45,357 nucleotides of DNA from Planctomycetaceae bacterium (GTDB taxonomy: Bacteria > Planctomycetota > Planctomycetia > Pirellulales > Pirellulaceae), in the NCBI GenBank assembly GCA_002717145.1, contig PBCP01000053.1, positions 1 through 45,357 on the forward strand. The letters are read 5' to 3'. Of the stretch, positions 34,128 through 43,771 are shown piece after piece. Every line of letters begins with the position of its first letter. The first letter of the stretch is position 1. The translations under genes were made by a program, and so were the position numbers. Under the pieces are notes generated by a model. The model was given only the letters and a program-made list of their open reading frames with translations, ran no database searches and was not told the origin of the DNA.

Positions 34128-35063
34128 TTACAATTCACCTCGATGCAATTGCATCAGTTTTTCAAAGACAGAATCAAGTGAGTCATCCTCGCTTTGCATT
34201 TCAACGACTCGCAACTGCTCTGCAGCCAGAATTCCAGGTAATTGGGAATAAAACGAACTCGCGTCCGTCGTCGTGACATCCAATCCCTCCTGGTCCTCAT
34301 GAACGCCCACAGTAGCAATGTGTTCAAGCTGTTGAAGCGCGACGGCAAGTTTGGGAGCGTGAGGCGAGCGAATCCAGACATTCTTAGGCACATTGGTCAT
34401 CAGGTCATAGATTTCATTGATTGTGCCGGATGCCAGAAGTCGTCCGGTCATCATCAGCAGAAAGTTTTCACAAATTGTCTCGACTTCATGCAGAATATGA
34501 CTTGAAATCAATAAGCCTCGCCCTTCCTTTACCCATTCGGTGAGCATGTTAGTGAGTTCATAACGTGCGATCGGATCGAGTCCTGAAAACGGTTCGTCAA
34601 GCAACAGTAGCTCCGGCTCATGAGCTATAGCTTGTGCAACTTTACAGCGTTGTTTCATCCCTCTTGAATATTGATCGATTCCTCGTAAACGATCACTTTG
34701 AGATAGTCCCACACGGTCCAATGCCTGGTGAGCCAGATCTACGGCGATCTTGTGTGAATACCCAAGCATTTCGGTGTAGAGTGTCACCCATTCCAAACCT
34801 GTGGTTTTGGTTTGCAGGATATCCAGGGCACTACAAAACCCAATTCGTTTCATTAGTGCTTCATTCTTCCAGGGATTTTCTCCCAAAACACTCACCGTAC
34901 CGACTGTTGATTGGAGTTGACCTGTAATGATATTAAGTAGCGTGGTTTTCCCTGAACCGTTCGGCCCTAATAGACCATAGGCTCCTTGAGGCAATTCGAC
35001 AGTCATGTCATTGACGCCAATCACGACACCATAGAGTTTAGTGAGGCTTTCAATTTTCAACAT
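34128..35063 (-). CDS. ABC transporter ATP-binding protein, third gene of ABC cluster
   Basis: 311 residues: Walker A GLLGPNGSGKTTLL, signature YSRGMKQRCKVAQAIAHEP, Walker B LLLLDEPFSGLDP, H-loop SSHILHEVE. The C-terminal domain is about 95 residues. It pairs most directly with the permease 14 nt downstream. Confidence 0.92.
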   Translation of the reverse strand: MLKIESLTKLYGVVIGVNDMTVELPQGAYGLLGPNGSGKTTLLNIITGQLQSTVGTVSVLGENPWKNEALMKRIGFCSALDILQTKTTGLEWVTLYTEMLGYSHKIAVDLAHQALDRVGLSQSDRLRGIDQYSRGMKQRCKVAQAIAHEPELLLLDEPFSGLDPIARYELTNMLTEWVKEGRGLLISSHILHEVETICENFLLMMTGRLLASGTINEIYDLMTNVPKNVWIRSPHAPKLAVALQQLEHIATVGVHEDQEGLDVTTTDASSFYSQLPGILAAEQLRVVEMQSEDDSLDSVFEKLMQLHRGEL

Positions 35064-35079
35064 ATGGCAGACCTCCTTT

Positions 35080-36474
35080 CTAAACTCGGATCGGCGCGTC
35101 GACTCGACGTCGCAACAAAAGCAGACATGACAGGCATATGAGCCCTACCATGAAAAATGAAACATTAAGACTTCCGATTTCTTTCTCAATCCCGAAGACC
35201 CATGACTGCATATTTTCGAGAGTTTGCATCGGTGAAAGCCAGGCCCATCGCCCGGCCAGCCCGGCTTCCACAAAAACCATCGCCTGTTCACTGGGGATAG
35301 CATTCTGTTGTTCCTGCAGACGCAGAATCGCTTCGACGGCGGTCATGATGGTGTAGGCAATACTTCCCATAATCCAGACGGCAAACCAACCAAATGATGC
35401 CAGCCGACTTTCCCGTGTGAGAGAGCTCAGGGTCAGTGCGAACAGCGTAGTAGGGACACAAAGTACGATACTCGCGATCAGGATTTTAAACGGAAGGTGC
35501 CATGTATAGGCAAGGACGGAGATATCCGGTGAAAGTGATAATCCCAGGATATAAAGCATCAAAGCGGGTAGCGTTGTCAGGCCAGCCAGAAATGCCCAGA
35601 CAACAGCGCACTTACCCAGTACGTATTGCCACGGAGTGGTGGGTCGCGAGTAATACAGAAGGAAGGCTCTGTTTTTCATGTCACGGCTAATCAACTTAGG
35701 AGCGACCATTCCGATGACGATGACAACGGTAAAGGCCTGGGGGAGCCGGAAAAAGAGAAACAGGACTTCCGACCACAGCGTTGGTCTCAGGTAATTCACC
35801 AGTTCACGGAAATCGATCACTTCGTTTCCGTCTTTATCAAATTCGAGCAGGTCTTCTGCAACATGTTGTGCGTGTTTGATCGAGCTAAAAGACTGCTTGA
35901 ACAGTGGCATCCCGGGGCCTCTGCGACGTTGCTGCATCGAGCGTCTGAATTGCTCCATCATCGAATTGTTGATGAATTCATAGGCCAGCTTGAGTTCTTC
36001 ATCTGACATATTGACAACGAATTGTAAATCTTTGGTTTCAAAATCCAGACCGCGTTGCAGGATCTGCCGTTGTGATGTGGGACGAGGCTTTTGGAGTCCG
36101 CCTTCCCCGTCGTTGAATCCATCTCCACTGATGAGTCCTTCTAGGAACGCTGTCAACGCGTCGGATTGTTTACTCCACTGGGTCATCATCGTGAGATTAC
36201 TTATTTCGGGTCGTTGATAGACCAGAGCCGCGACGAAGAAGCGACCGACATTCTGAGGGAATTCATCGGAGTCGATATCCTGGATCGATTGTTCAATCAC
36301 AAACAATCCGGCTCCCATAATAAAGATAGGAACCCAGGCCATAATGAAAATGCGTCGCAACCAGGTACTCCGCCAGGCTACTCGGATTCCAAATCCGGCA
36401 ATTGTTTTCCATTGCTGTCGGTCGCGGGTGGGATCTAAATCCCATTTCCGGTATCCCAGATCATTGATAGCCAT
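35080..36474 (-). CDS. ABC-2 type permease with EF-hand-like loop, second gene of ABC cluster
   Basis: 464 residues, longer than its neighbours. After helix 1 (about 42-61) a ~170-residue hydrophilic region (62-233) precedes the remaining five or so helices (from LWSEVLFLFFRLPQAFTVVIVIGMV). This region contains an EF-hand-like loop at 213-224, DKDGNEVIDFRE: Asp213, Asp215, Asn217, Asp221 and Glu224 occupy calcium-ligand positions 1, 3, 5, 9 and 12; position 6 is Glu instead of the usual Gly. ISRDMKNRAFLLYYSRPTTPWQYVLGKC is the coupling segment. It overlaps the upstream ATPase gene by 14 nt. The hydrophilic region is predicted to lie outside the cytoplasm, from the single helix before it; this is inference. 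Confidence 0.87.
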   Translation of the reverse strand: MAINDLGYRKWDLDPTRDRQQWKTIAGFGIRVAWRSTWLRRIFIMAWVPIFIMGAGLFVIEQSIQDIDSDEFPQNVGRFFVAALVYQRPEISNLTMMTQWSKQSDALTAFLEGLISGDGFNDGEGGLQKPRPTSQRQILQRGLDFETKDLQFVVNMSDEELKLAYEFINNSMMEQFRRSMQQRRRGPGMPLFKQSFSSIKHAQHVAEDLLEFDKDGNEVIDFRELVNYLRPTLWSEVLFLFFRLPQAFTVVIVIGMVAPKLISRDMKNRAFLLYYSRPTTPWQYVLGKCAVVWAFLAGLTTLPALMLYILGLSLSPDISVLAYTWHLPFKILIASIVLCVPTTLFALTLSSLTRESRLASFGWFAVWIMGSIAYTIMTAVEAILRLQEQQNAIPSEQAMVFVEAGLAGRWAWLSPMQTLENMQSWVFGIEKEIGSLNVSFFMVGLICLSCLLLLRRRVDAPIRV

Positions 36475-37408
36475 GCTGCATTCCCTGTACGACCTGGATG
36501 AAGACGTCTTCCATGCTCACTTTGGCTGGCACAATACTTTGGACTCCGACATTTACATCAAACGCCCATTGCCAGATGTCGGCTTCTGACAATCCATGCT
36601 GAGCTTGCAGTGTGATGACCCCGACGGGGTTCACTGTCGGCACGACATTGTTATCCCGGGCCAATTGCATGAATTGATCTGAGTCGCCCGTAATTCTCAC
36701 TTGATAAGAAGGTGACGGTGGACGACGTAGGTTTTCAACAGTATCGACCACGGGAATTGTGCCATCAACCAAAACAGCAGCGTAATCACAGATCTGTTGA
36801 ACGTCTTTGAGAATGTGGGTACATATCAGGACCGACATATCGGTTCGCTCGCCCAGCATTTCAATACGACGCAGCATGGCAATTCGTTCTTCAGGGTCGA
36901 GACCACTGGTAGGCTCATCGAGGATTAGTAGCTTAGGTGAATGGACGATGGCCTGAGCGAATTTGAGTTTTTGCCGCATGCCTGTTGAATAGGTTTCAAT
37001 TTGGCGATACCGTTCCTGACCGGTGCCACAGAAATCTAAAACTTCATGTGCTCGTTGTAGCGAATGGAGTGGAGGGTAGCCTGTTAACTGTGCGGCGAAC
37101 TGGACCATTTCGACGCCGGCGATGCCCTCAATAAAACAATCGTCTTCCGGCATATAGCCAACGTCCTTACGGATGGCCTGATAGTTTTCGGCTGAAACAT
37201 CATAGCCAAGAATACGGGCTTCACCCTCAGTCAGCGTAGCTAGCCCTAATAACGTCTTAATAAGCGTACTTTTACCGGCTCCATTAGGCCCCAGAAGTCC
37301 GATGACGCCTCGGGGGATTTCTACGGTGATGTCATTGAGAGCCAGAAAGCTGCCGTACCGTTTGGTCACGTTTTGCAGTGAGATCAGTGATTCAGCAGGA
37401 CTGGACAT
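36461..37408 (-). CDS. ABC transporter ATP-binding protein, first gene of ABC cluster
   Basis: 315 residues: Walker A GLLGPNGAGKSTLI, signature YSTGMRQKLKFAQAIVHSP, Walker B LLILDEPTSGLDP, and CTHILKDVQ as H-loop. The C-terminal part (about 220-315) is the usual accessory domain. Its stop codon lies inside the next gene, so translation is likely coupled. The four genes from here to 33205 form one operon of two ATPase/permease pairs. Confidence 0.93.
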   Translation of the reverse strand: MSSPAESLISLQNVTKRYGSFLALNDITVEIPRGVIGLLGPNGAGKSTLIKTLLGLATLTEGEARILGYDVSAENYQAIRKDVGYMPEDDCFIEGIAGVEMVQFAAQLTGYPPLHSLQRAHEVLDFCGTGQERYRQIETYSTGMRQKLKFAQAIVHSPKLLILDEPTSGLDPEERIAMLRRIEMLGERTDMSVLICTHILKDVQQICDYAAVLVDGTIPVVDTVENLRRPPSPSYQVRITGDSDQFMQLARDNNVVPTVNPVGVITLQAQHGLSEADIWQWAFDVNVGVQSIVPAKVSMEDVFIQVVQGMQHGYQ

Positions 37409-37501
37409 CGTGTTATGGCTCAGAGGGGAAAAGGCGTGCCCGCTTGGCAGGTAGTGGTATTATGGGCAGAGTTTGCTACTGCGACAACAATCGAATGCAA
37501 C

Positions 37502-37538
37502 AAAACGGCGAGTCGATAGCTGTTATCGAACTCGTCGC
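37502..37538 (-). terminator. Terminator after gltD
   Basis: On the minus strand, CGACGAGTTCGATA pairs with TATCGACTCGCCG with one bulge and one mismatch (about 37506-37538) and the stem is followed by TTTTGTT. It starts about 40 nt past the gltD stop and separates the glt genes from the ABC operon. Confidence 0.7.
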
Positions 37539-37576
37539 TTTTGATTTATAGATCAACCATCAAGACTTATCGAATA

Positions 37577-39085
37577 CTAGCTAGGTTGAAGTGGGCTACC
37601 CATTGTCGTACCGGGTGCGGGTAACGTACTGGCTCCCATCAGGTAACCGTCAATCGCACGAGCGGCTCCCCGACCTTCGTTGATCGCCCATACAACCAGA
37701 GATTGACCACGTCGGCAGTCTCCTGCTGCAAACAGTCCTTCAACACTTGTCTGAAATCTTCCGTGATCAGCTTTGTAATTACTGCGGGCATCTGTTTCAA
37801 CGTTTCCACCAAAGGCTTCCAAAACATACTGTTCGGGGCCCAAAAATCCCATCGCGAGCAGCACGAGATCCGCTTCGATGATCTTCTCACTTCCTTCGAC
37901 TCGTGAGAATGGAGGGCCATTTTCAACCGGCTTGCCCCAGTCAACCTGTGCGACTTTGATTGCTTTCACGTTTCCATTGTCATCGGATATAAATTCGACC
38001 GACTCAACAGAGTACTCTCGCGGGTCTTCGCCCCACTTCGCGGCGACTTCCTCGTGACCGTAATCCACGCGATAGATTCGAGGCCATTGCGGCCAGGGGT
38101 TGTTCTCTGCTCGTCCTTCAGGTGGTCTCGGTACGATTTCCAGATTGACGATACTTGTAGCACCATGACGCAGAGATGTGGCAATACAGTCCGTCCCTGT
38201 ATCACCACCACCAATCACGACGACTTTCTTATCTTTGGCTGAAATGAAATTCCCATCTTGCAACTGACTATCCATCAGACTTTTGGTGTTAGCGGTGAGG
38301 AACTCCATCGCAAAATGGATTCCGTTGAATTCGCGGCCCTCAATAGGGAGATCACGAGGGTTCGTTGCACCGGTGGCCAGAAGGACGGCGTCATGATTGT
38401 CCATCAATTCTTTGGGACAAACATCGACTCCAACATTGGCATTGGTGATGAACTTGACTCCTTCTTGTTCCATCAGTCCAACACGTCGAAGTACATCATC
38501 TTTTTCCAGCTTCATATTTGGGATGCCATACATCAGCAGGCCCCCGATTCGGTCCGCCCGTTCATAGACCGTGACTTCATGCCCAACACTATTCAGCTGG
38601 TCGGCAGCGGCAAGACCGGCAGGACCAGAACCAACAATCGCTACCTTGCGACCTGTACGACTTTCCGGAGGCTCAGGTTTGATCCATCCGTTTTCGAATC
38701 CGCGGTTGACGATCGTACTTTCTATATTCTTGATCGTGACCGGTGGGTTTGTAATTCCCAGTACGCATGCTCCTTCACAGGGAGCAGGACAAACTCGTCC
38801 CGTGAATTCAGGGAAGTTGTTTGTTTTTTGAAGTCGATCGAGTGCTTCTTCCCAACGCCCACGATAGACTAAATCATTCCATTCAGGAATTAGATTGTCG
38901 ATTGGACACCCCGTGGTGGATTGACAAAAAGGAACACCGCAATCCATGCACCGAGCCCCCTGAGTGGCCAGGTGTTCATCCGCTGGAGTGGTATAGATTT
39001 CCTGATAGTCATCAATACGTACCAGAGGCAGACGATACGGGATCGTTTGTCGTTGAAATTCTTTAAAACCGGTTGGTTTTCCCAT
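37577..39085 (-). CDS. gltD: Glutamate synthase (NADPH) small subunit
   Basis: 502 residues. The N-terminus holds cysteines for two 4Fe-4S clusters: Cys46, Cys49, Cys54, Cys60 in CMDCGVPFC...GCP and Cys99, Cys103, Cys107 in CPAPCEGAC. An FAD-binding GSGPAG (152-157) and an NADPH-binding [12 protein letters not shown] follow, and the C-terminal FAD contact is [23 protein letters not shown]. It passes electrons from NAD(P)H to the large subunit. It lies 82 nt after gltB. Confidence 0.96.
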   Translation of the reverse strand: MGKPTGFKEFQRQTIPYRLPLVRIDDYQEIYTTPADEHLATQGARCMDCGVPFCQSTTGCPIDNLIPEWNDLVYRGRWEEALDRLQKTNNFPEFTGRVCPAPCEGACVLGITNPPVTIKNIESTIVNRGFENGWIKPEPPESRTGRKVAIVGSGPAGLAAADQLNSVGHEVTVYERADRIGGLLMYGIPNMKLEKDDVLRRVGLMEQEGVKFITNANVGVDVCPKELMDNHDAVLLATGATNPRDLPIEGREFNGIHFAMEFLTANTKSLMDSQLQDGNFISAKDKKVVVIGGGDTGTDCIATSLRHGATSIVNLEIVPRPPEGRAENNPWPQWPRIYRVDYGHEEVAAKWGEDPREYSVESVEFISDDNGNVKAIKVAQVDWGKPVENGPPFSRVEGSEKIIEADLVLLAMGFLGPEQYVLEAFGGNVETDARSNYKADHGRFQTSVEGLFAAGDCRRGQSLVVWAINEGRGAARAIDGYLMGASTLPAPGTTMGSPLQPS

Positions 39086-39167
39086 TAGTCTTTACCGTCT
39101 TTTTGGTTTTGCCCTGACATTGCAGGAATGAGTTGTTAAATAAAAGCAAGAAATCTGGATAAGGTGT

Positions 39168-42100
39168 TTAGTTGGCTTGAGCCATCTGCTTAGCCTTCTG
39201 CTCCTGCAGAACGCGTTTGTAATCAGTTGGCATGACCTTAACCAATTGGCTGAGGAAGTTGTCCCAGTCGGCCAGCACAGATTCGGCTACAGTCGAACCC
39301 GTGTATTGCTGGTGCTTCACGATGAGCTCACGAACTTCTGCGATGTCATCGGCATCGTCTACATTTTCCAGTTCAACCAGTTCAAGGTTGCACCTCAGAT
39401 TAAAGTCGCCATCGCGATCCCAAACGTAAGCGATTCCACCGGACATTCCTGCTGCAAAGTTTCTTCCTGTCGGTCCTAGAATGACAGTCCGTCCCCCAGT
39501 CATGTATTCGCAGCCGTGGTCACCGACGCCTTCGACTACCGTTCGGGCACCTGAGTTTCTTACACAGAAGCGTTCAGCTACCTGCCCTCGGAAAAAGGCT
39601 TCTCCATCGGTAGCTCCGTACAGGCAGACATTCCCACTGATGAAGTTTTCCTCTGGATTGAATGTACTGTTGGCTGGAGGGTAAACCGCAATACGTCCTC
39701 CCGACAGCCCTTTACCGACGTAGTCATTGGCATCACCCTCAATCTCCATGAGGATTCCCTGTGCCAGAAATGCTCCAAAACTCTGCCCGGCAGAGCCGTT
39801 GAATTTGATTTTGATTGTTTCATCAGGTAGATGGTTTCCACCAATCGCAGTCACTAGAGTGTGACTCAGCATCGTTCCCACCGTTCGGTTGGTATTGACG
39901 ATAGGCAACTCAATAGAAACAGCCTGTTGGTTTTCAATGGCAGGTTTGGCTAATTCAATGAGCTGATTATCGAGAGCATCTTCCAGACCATGATCCTGTT
40001 TGATCGTGCAGATCACATCAACATCCGCATGGGGTTTGGGAGCAGGGGCAAGAATTGAAGATAAGTCCAGACCATCTGCTTTCCAGTGTTCGATCGCCGC
40101 TTTCGTTTCCAAACAGTCGACACGTCCGACCATTTCATCAATCGTGCGGAAGCCCAGTTTCGCCATAATCTGACGAGCCTCTTCAGCAACCATGAATAAG
40201 TAGTTCACCACGTGTTCCGGCTTGCCATTGAATTTCGCTCGCAAATCAGGATCCTGCGTTGCAATTCCAACAGGGCAGGTATTGAGGTGACACTTACGCA
40301 TCATGATGCATCCGAGCGTAATCAGTGGAGCAGTAGAGAATCCAAATTCTTCTGCTCCCAATAACGCGGCAATCACCACATCACGACCGGTTCGCAAACC
40401 ACCGTCAGTTTGCAAAATGGTTCGGCTACGCAGATCGTTCATGACGAGCGTCTGATGGGTTTCGGCAATTCCCAATTCCCACGGAAGTCCGGCGTGCTTA
40501 ATACTCGTCAGCGGTGATGCCCCTGTTCCACCGTTGTGTCCGGAAATGAGGATGTGATCAGCGTGTGCTTTGGATACACCTGCTGCAATCGTCCCGACCC
40601 CGACTTCCGAGACCAGCTTTACACTAATCCGGGCACTGGGATTGGCATTTTTGAGATCGTGAATCAGTTGCGCCAAATCCTCGATCGAATAGATATCATG
40701 ATGAGGCGGTGGGCTGATAAGACCAACACCGGGGGTCGAATAGCGTATGCGTGCAATATTGTCATCGACTTTTCGTCCAGGTAACTCTCCTCCCTCTCCG
40801 GGTTTTGCACCCTGAGAGATCTTGATTTGGATTTCATCCGCGTTTGCCAGATACCAGATAGTAACACCGAATCGACCGGACGCGACCTGCTTAATGGCTG
40901 AGCGTTTCGAATCTCCGTTTTCCAGTGGAGTGAATCGTTCAGGATCTTCTCCTCCTTCACCTGTATTGCTTTTACCACCTAGGCGGTTCATAGCGATGGC
41001 AAGCGTTTCATGAGACTCTGCCGAGATAGAGCCGAAACTCATTGCGCCAGTTACAAATCGTTTTACAATCTCACTGGCAGGCTGGACTTCTTCAATGTCA
41101 ATAGACTCACCATTGGCACCATCTTTAAATTCAAGCAGTCCACGAAGTGATGCCCGTTTTCGTTCTTCGTTATTAATGTGCCTGGCAAATTCCCAGTAAT
41201 CGTCACGACTGTTGGTACGCGCGGCGATTTGTAAACTGGCAATCGATGAAGGGTCCCAGGCGTGGCGTTCCCCTTCTGCACGCCAATGAAATTCACCGGG
41301 ATTAGCCAGAATCGGTAGTCCCTCGTCTTCTCGTTCCGGATAGCCCAAATTATGACGGCGAACAGTTTCCGTTGCCAGCACACTGAAATTAACACCCTGA
41401 ACTCGACTTGCTGTTCCGACAAAGCATCGATCTACGACTTCATCCTGAAGTCCGATGGCTTCGAAGATTTGAGCTCCTTTATATGACTGAAGCGTTGAGA
41501 TTCCCATTTTCCTCATCACTTTCAGCATGCCTTTGGCAACAGCTTTCTTGTACAACGCAACGACTTTGTTATCGTCAACGATCGTATCGTCCAGAAGATT
41601 GTCGCGGCGAGCCTGCCAGAGAGATTCAAAGGCGAGGTATGGGTTAATGGCGTCGATTCCATAGCCGATCAAAAGGCAATGGTGATGCACTTCCCGAGCT
41701 TCCCCTGATTCGAGAACCAATCCAATCTGTGTACGCTTGGCCTGTTTGACCAGATGATGGTGCACCGCTCCGGTGGCAAGAAGTGAGCTCACAGGAATTC
41801 GATCCGCGTTGACCGCTTTGTCTGAGAGCACAGCAATACTGTAACCGTCAGTAATGGCCTGTTCGACTTCCTGACAAATGCGATCCAAAGCCGGGGCCAG
41901 GCCGTCGGCACCTTCACTACGGGGATAAGTGATGTCGACAGTCTTTGTTCGCCACCCCCGATGGTCCATCTTGGCAATCGCCTTCAATTCCTCGTTTGTT
42001 AGAATTGGATGCGGAATCAGGAGGCGATTGGCATGCTCAGGCGTTGTTTCAACAAGATTCTTTTCCGGGCCGATGTAGCATTCGAGTGACATGATAATGC

Positions 42101-43739
42101 CTTCGCGAATGGAGTCCACGGCTGGATTAGTCACCTGAGCGAATAACTGTTTGAAATAATCATAGATCATTCGGGGTTGGTCACTCAGGCATGCCAGTGC
42201 AGCATCATTACCCATTGAACCAACTGGATCCCGTTGCTGGTGCAGCATGGGGATGAGCATAAATTGCATTGTTTCAGTGGTGTAGCCAAATGTCTGCATG
42301 CGTGACAACAATGATTCCTGCTCAAAAGATTTATCATCTTCGTGCGGATTAAGGTCGGCCAGTTGAATGCGGTTATCTTTGAGCCATTGACCGTAAGGTT
42401 GTCGCCCGGCAAATTCTTCCTTTAACTCTTCATCGGGAATCAGCCGCCCCTGTTCAAAGTCGATGAGGAACATACGTCCGGGCTGCAGACGCCCCTTGTA
42501 CTTGACATTGGCCGGATCGATCTTTAGCACGCCAACTTCACTTGCCATGATCACTCGATCGTCGTGGGTAAGGTAAAAGCGGCTAGGTCGCAGGCCGTTA
42601 CGATCAAGAATGGCGCCGATATATTTTCCATCGGTGTAAACAATCGAAGCTGGTCCATCCCACGGTTCCATCAGGCAGCTGTGGTATTCGTAAAAGGCAC
42701 GCTTGTTTTCACTCATCGTGTCGTGCTTTTGCCATGCTTCAGGAATCATCATCATGACTGCTTCCTGTAGTGTGCGGCCGGACATCAATAGAAATTCCAA
42801 CGCATTGTCGAAGTTTCCGGAATCGGAACAATCGGATTCAATAATCGGGAATAGCTTTTCCAGGTCTTCGCCAAACTGTTCGGTTTTAATAACACCTTCC
42901 CGAGCTGACATCCAGTTCACGTTGCCCCGCAGCGTATTGATCTCACCATTGTGAGCCATGAAACGGCAGGGTTGAGCGCGGTCCCAGCTGGGGAATGTGT
43001 TCGTCGAAAAACGCGAGTGAATCATCGCCAGGTGAGTTGTATAGTCTTCACTTTGTAAGTCATGGAAGAACGGAACCACCTGATAGGTCGTCATCATTCC
43101 TTTATAAATCATGACTTTGGATGACAGGGAGCAGATGTAAAACAGTTTGGACTCGCTCATCGAGTCATCACCGCGCAATGCATGACTGGCACGTTTGCGG
43201 ATGATGTATAGTTGTCGTTCGAAATCATCGTGTTCGACGCCGTCTGCTGCCGCGATGATCAGATGTTCAAAGACTGGCATTGCCGAAAGTGCTGTTGGCC
43301 CGATATGAGCACCGGTGGGATCGGTCGGAATTGTTCGCCAGCCGACCAGTGTCTGTCCCTGTTGAGCAATAATCTGTTCGACCGTCTCCTTGCATTTGGC
43401 ACGTTGAGTATCATCCTGAGGCAGAAAAACGACACCTGCACCAAATCGTCCTTCTTCCGGAAGTTCAGATTGAAAAGATTCGTCGACAATTTTGCGCATA
43501 AAGTCGTAAGGAAAGCCTGTTAGCATTCCCGCGCCGTCACCGGTATTGGCTTCACATCCACATGCACCACGATGCTCCATATTCATCATGATCTCGTTTG
43601 CATCCAGAACGATCTGGTGGCTGCGTTGACCTTTAATGTGAGCAACGAAGCCGACACCACAAGCGTCTTTTTCAAAGGCAGGGTCGTAAAGCCCCTGTTT
43701 TTCAGGCAATCCGAATTTCGTAATCTTATTCATAGTCAT
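39168..43739 (-). CDS. gltB: Glutamate synthase large subunit
   Basis: 1523 residues. Makes glutamate from glutamine and 2-oxoglutarate. Cys27 in KDACGVGFVA is the amidotransferase nucleophile, which means a ~26-residue propeptide must be removed. The amidotransferase domain (GACGCEANTGDGAG, FMAHNGEINTLRGN) runs to ~430, a central domain follows, then the FMN domain (FVTGAMSFGSISAESHETLA, ILISGHNGGTGASPLTS) with the 3Fe-4S cysteines Cys1144, Cys1150 and Cys1155 in CIMMRKCHLNTC. The C-terminal GXGXG helix domain ends the protein. The start has no clear ribosome site. It lies 32 nt after the LysR gene. Confidence 0.98.
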   Translation of the reverse strand: MTMNKITKFGLPEKQGLYDPAFEKDACGVGFVAHIKGQRSHQIVLDANEIMMNMEHRGACGCEANTGDGAGMLTGFPYDFMRKIVDESFQSELPEEGRFGAGVVFLPQDDTQRAKCKETVEQIIAQQGQTLVGWRTIPTDPTGAHIGPTALSAMPVFEHLIIAAADGVEHDDFERQLYIIRKRASHALRGDDSMSESKLFYICSLSSKVMIYKGMMTTYQVVPFFHDLQSEDYTTHLAMIHSRFSTNTFPSWDRAQPCRFMAHNGEINTLRGNVNWMSAREGVIKTEQFGEDLEKLFPIIESDCSDSGNFDNALEFLLMSGRTLQEAVMMMIPEAWQKHDTMSENKRAFYEYHSCLMEPWDGPASIVYTDGKYIGAILDRNGLRPSRFYLTHDDRVIMASEVGVLKIDPANVKYKGRLQPGRMFLIDFEQGRLIPDEELKEEFAGRQPYGQWLKDNRIQLADLNPHEDDKSFEQESLLSRMQTFGYTTETMQFMLIPMLHQQRDPVGSMGNDAALACLSDQPRMIYDYFKQLFAQVTNPAVDSIREGIIMSLECYIGPEKNLVETTPEHANRLLIPHPILTNEELKAIAKMDHRGWRTKTVDITYPRSEGADGLAPALDRICQEVEQAITDGYSIAVLSDKAVNADRIPVSSLLATGAVHHHLVKQAKRTQIGLVLESGEAREVHHHCLLIGYGIDAINPYLAFESLWQARRDNLLDDTIVDDNKVVALYKKAVAKGMLKVMRKMGISTLQSYKGAQIFEAIGLQDEVVDRCFVGTASRVQGVNFSVLATETVRRHNLGYPEREDEGLPILANPGEFHWRAEGERHAWDPSSIASLQIAARTNSRDDYWEFARHINNEERKRASLRGLLEFKDGANGESIDIEEVQPASEIVKRFVTGAMSFGSISAESHETLAIAMNRLGGKSNTGEGGEDPERFTPLENGDSKRSAIKQVASGRFGVTIWYLANADEIQIKISQGAKPGEGGELPGRKVDDNIARIRYSTPGVGLISPPPHHDIYSIEDLAQLIHDLKNANPSARISVKLVSEVGVGTIAAGVSKAHADHILISGHNGGTGASPLTSIKHAGLPWELGIAETHQTLVMNDLRSRTILQTDGGLRTGRDVVIAALLGAEEFGFSTAPLITLGCIMMRKCHLNTCPVGIATQDPDLRAKFNGKPEHVVNYLFMVAEEARQIMAKLGFRTIDEMVGRVDCLETKAAIEHWKADGLDLSSILAPAPKPHADVDVICTIKQDHGLEDALDNQLIELAKPAIENQQAVSIELPIVNTNRTVGTMLSHTLVTAIGGNHLPDETIKIKFNGSAGQSFGAFLAQGILMEIEGDANDYVGKGLSGGRIAVYPPANSTFNPEENFISGNVCLYGATDGEAFFRGQVAERFCVRNSGARTVVEGVGDHGCEYMTGGRTVILGPTGRNFAAGMSGGIAYVWDRDGDFNLRCNLELVELENVDDADDIAEVRELIVKHQQYTGSTVAESVLADWDNFLSQLVKVMPTDYKRVLQEQKAKQMAQAN

Positions 43740-43771
43740 ATTTCTAAATCTAATTATCGCTATCCAACTTT

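Noticed and set aside
38258..38872. Long plus-strand frame of 204 residues
   Set aside because: Fully antisense to gltD, which has all expected motifs; composition is not protein-like.
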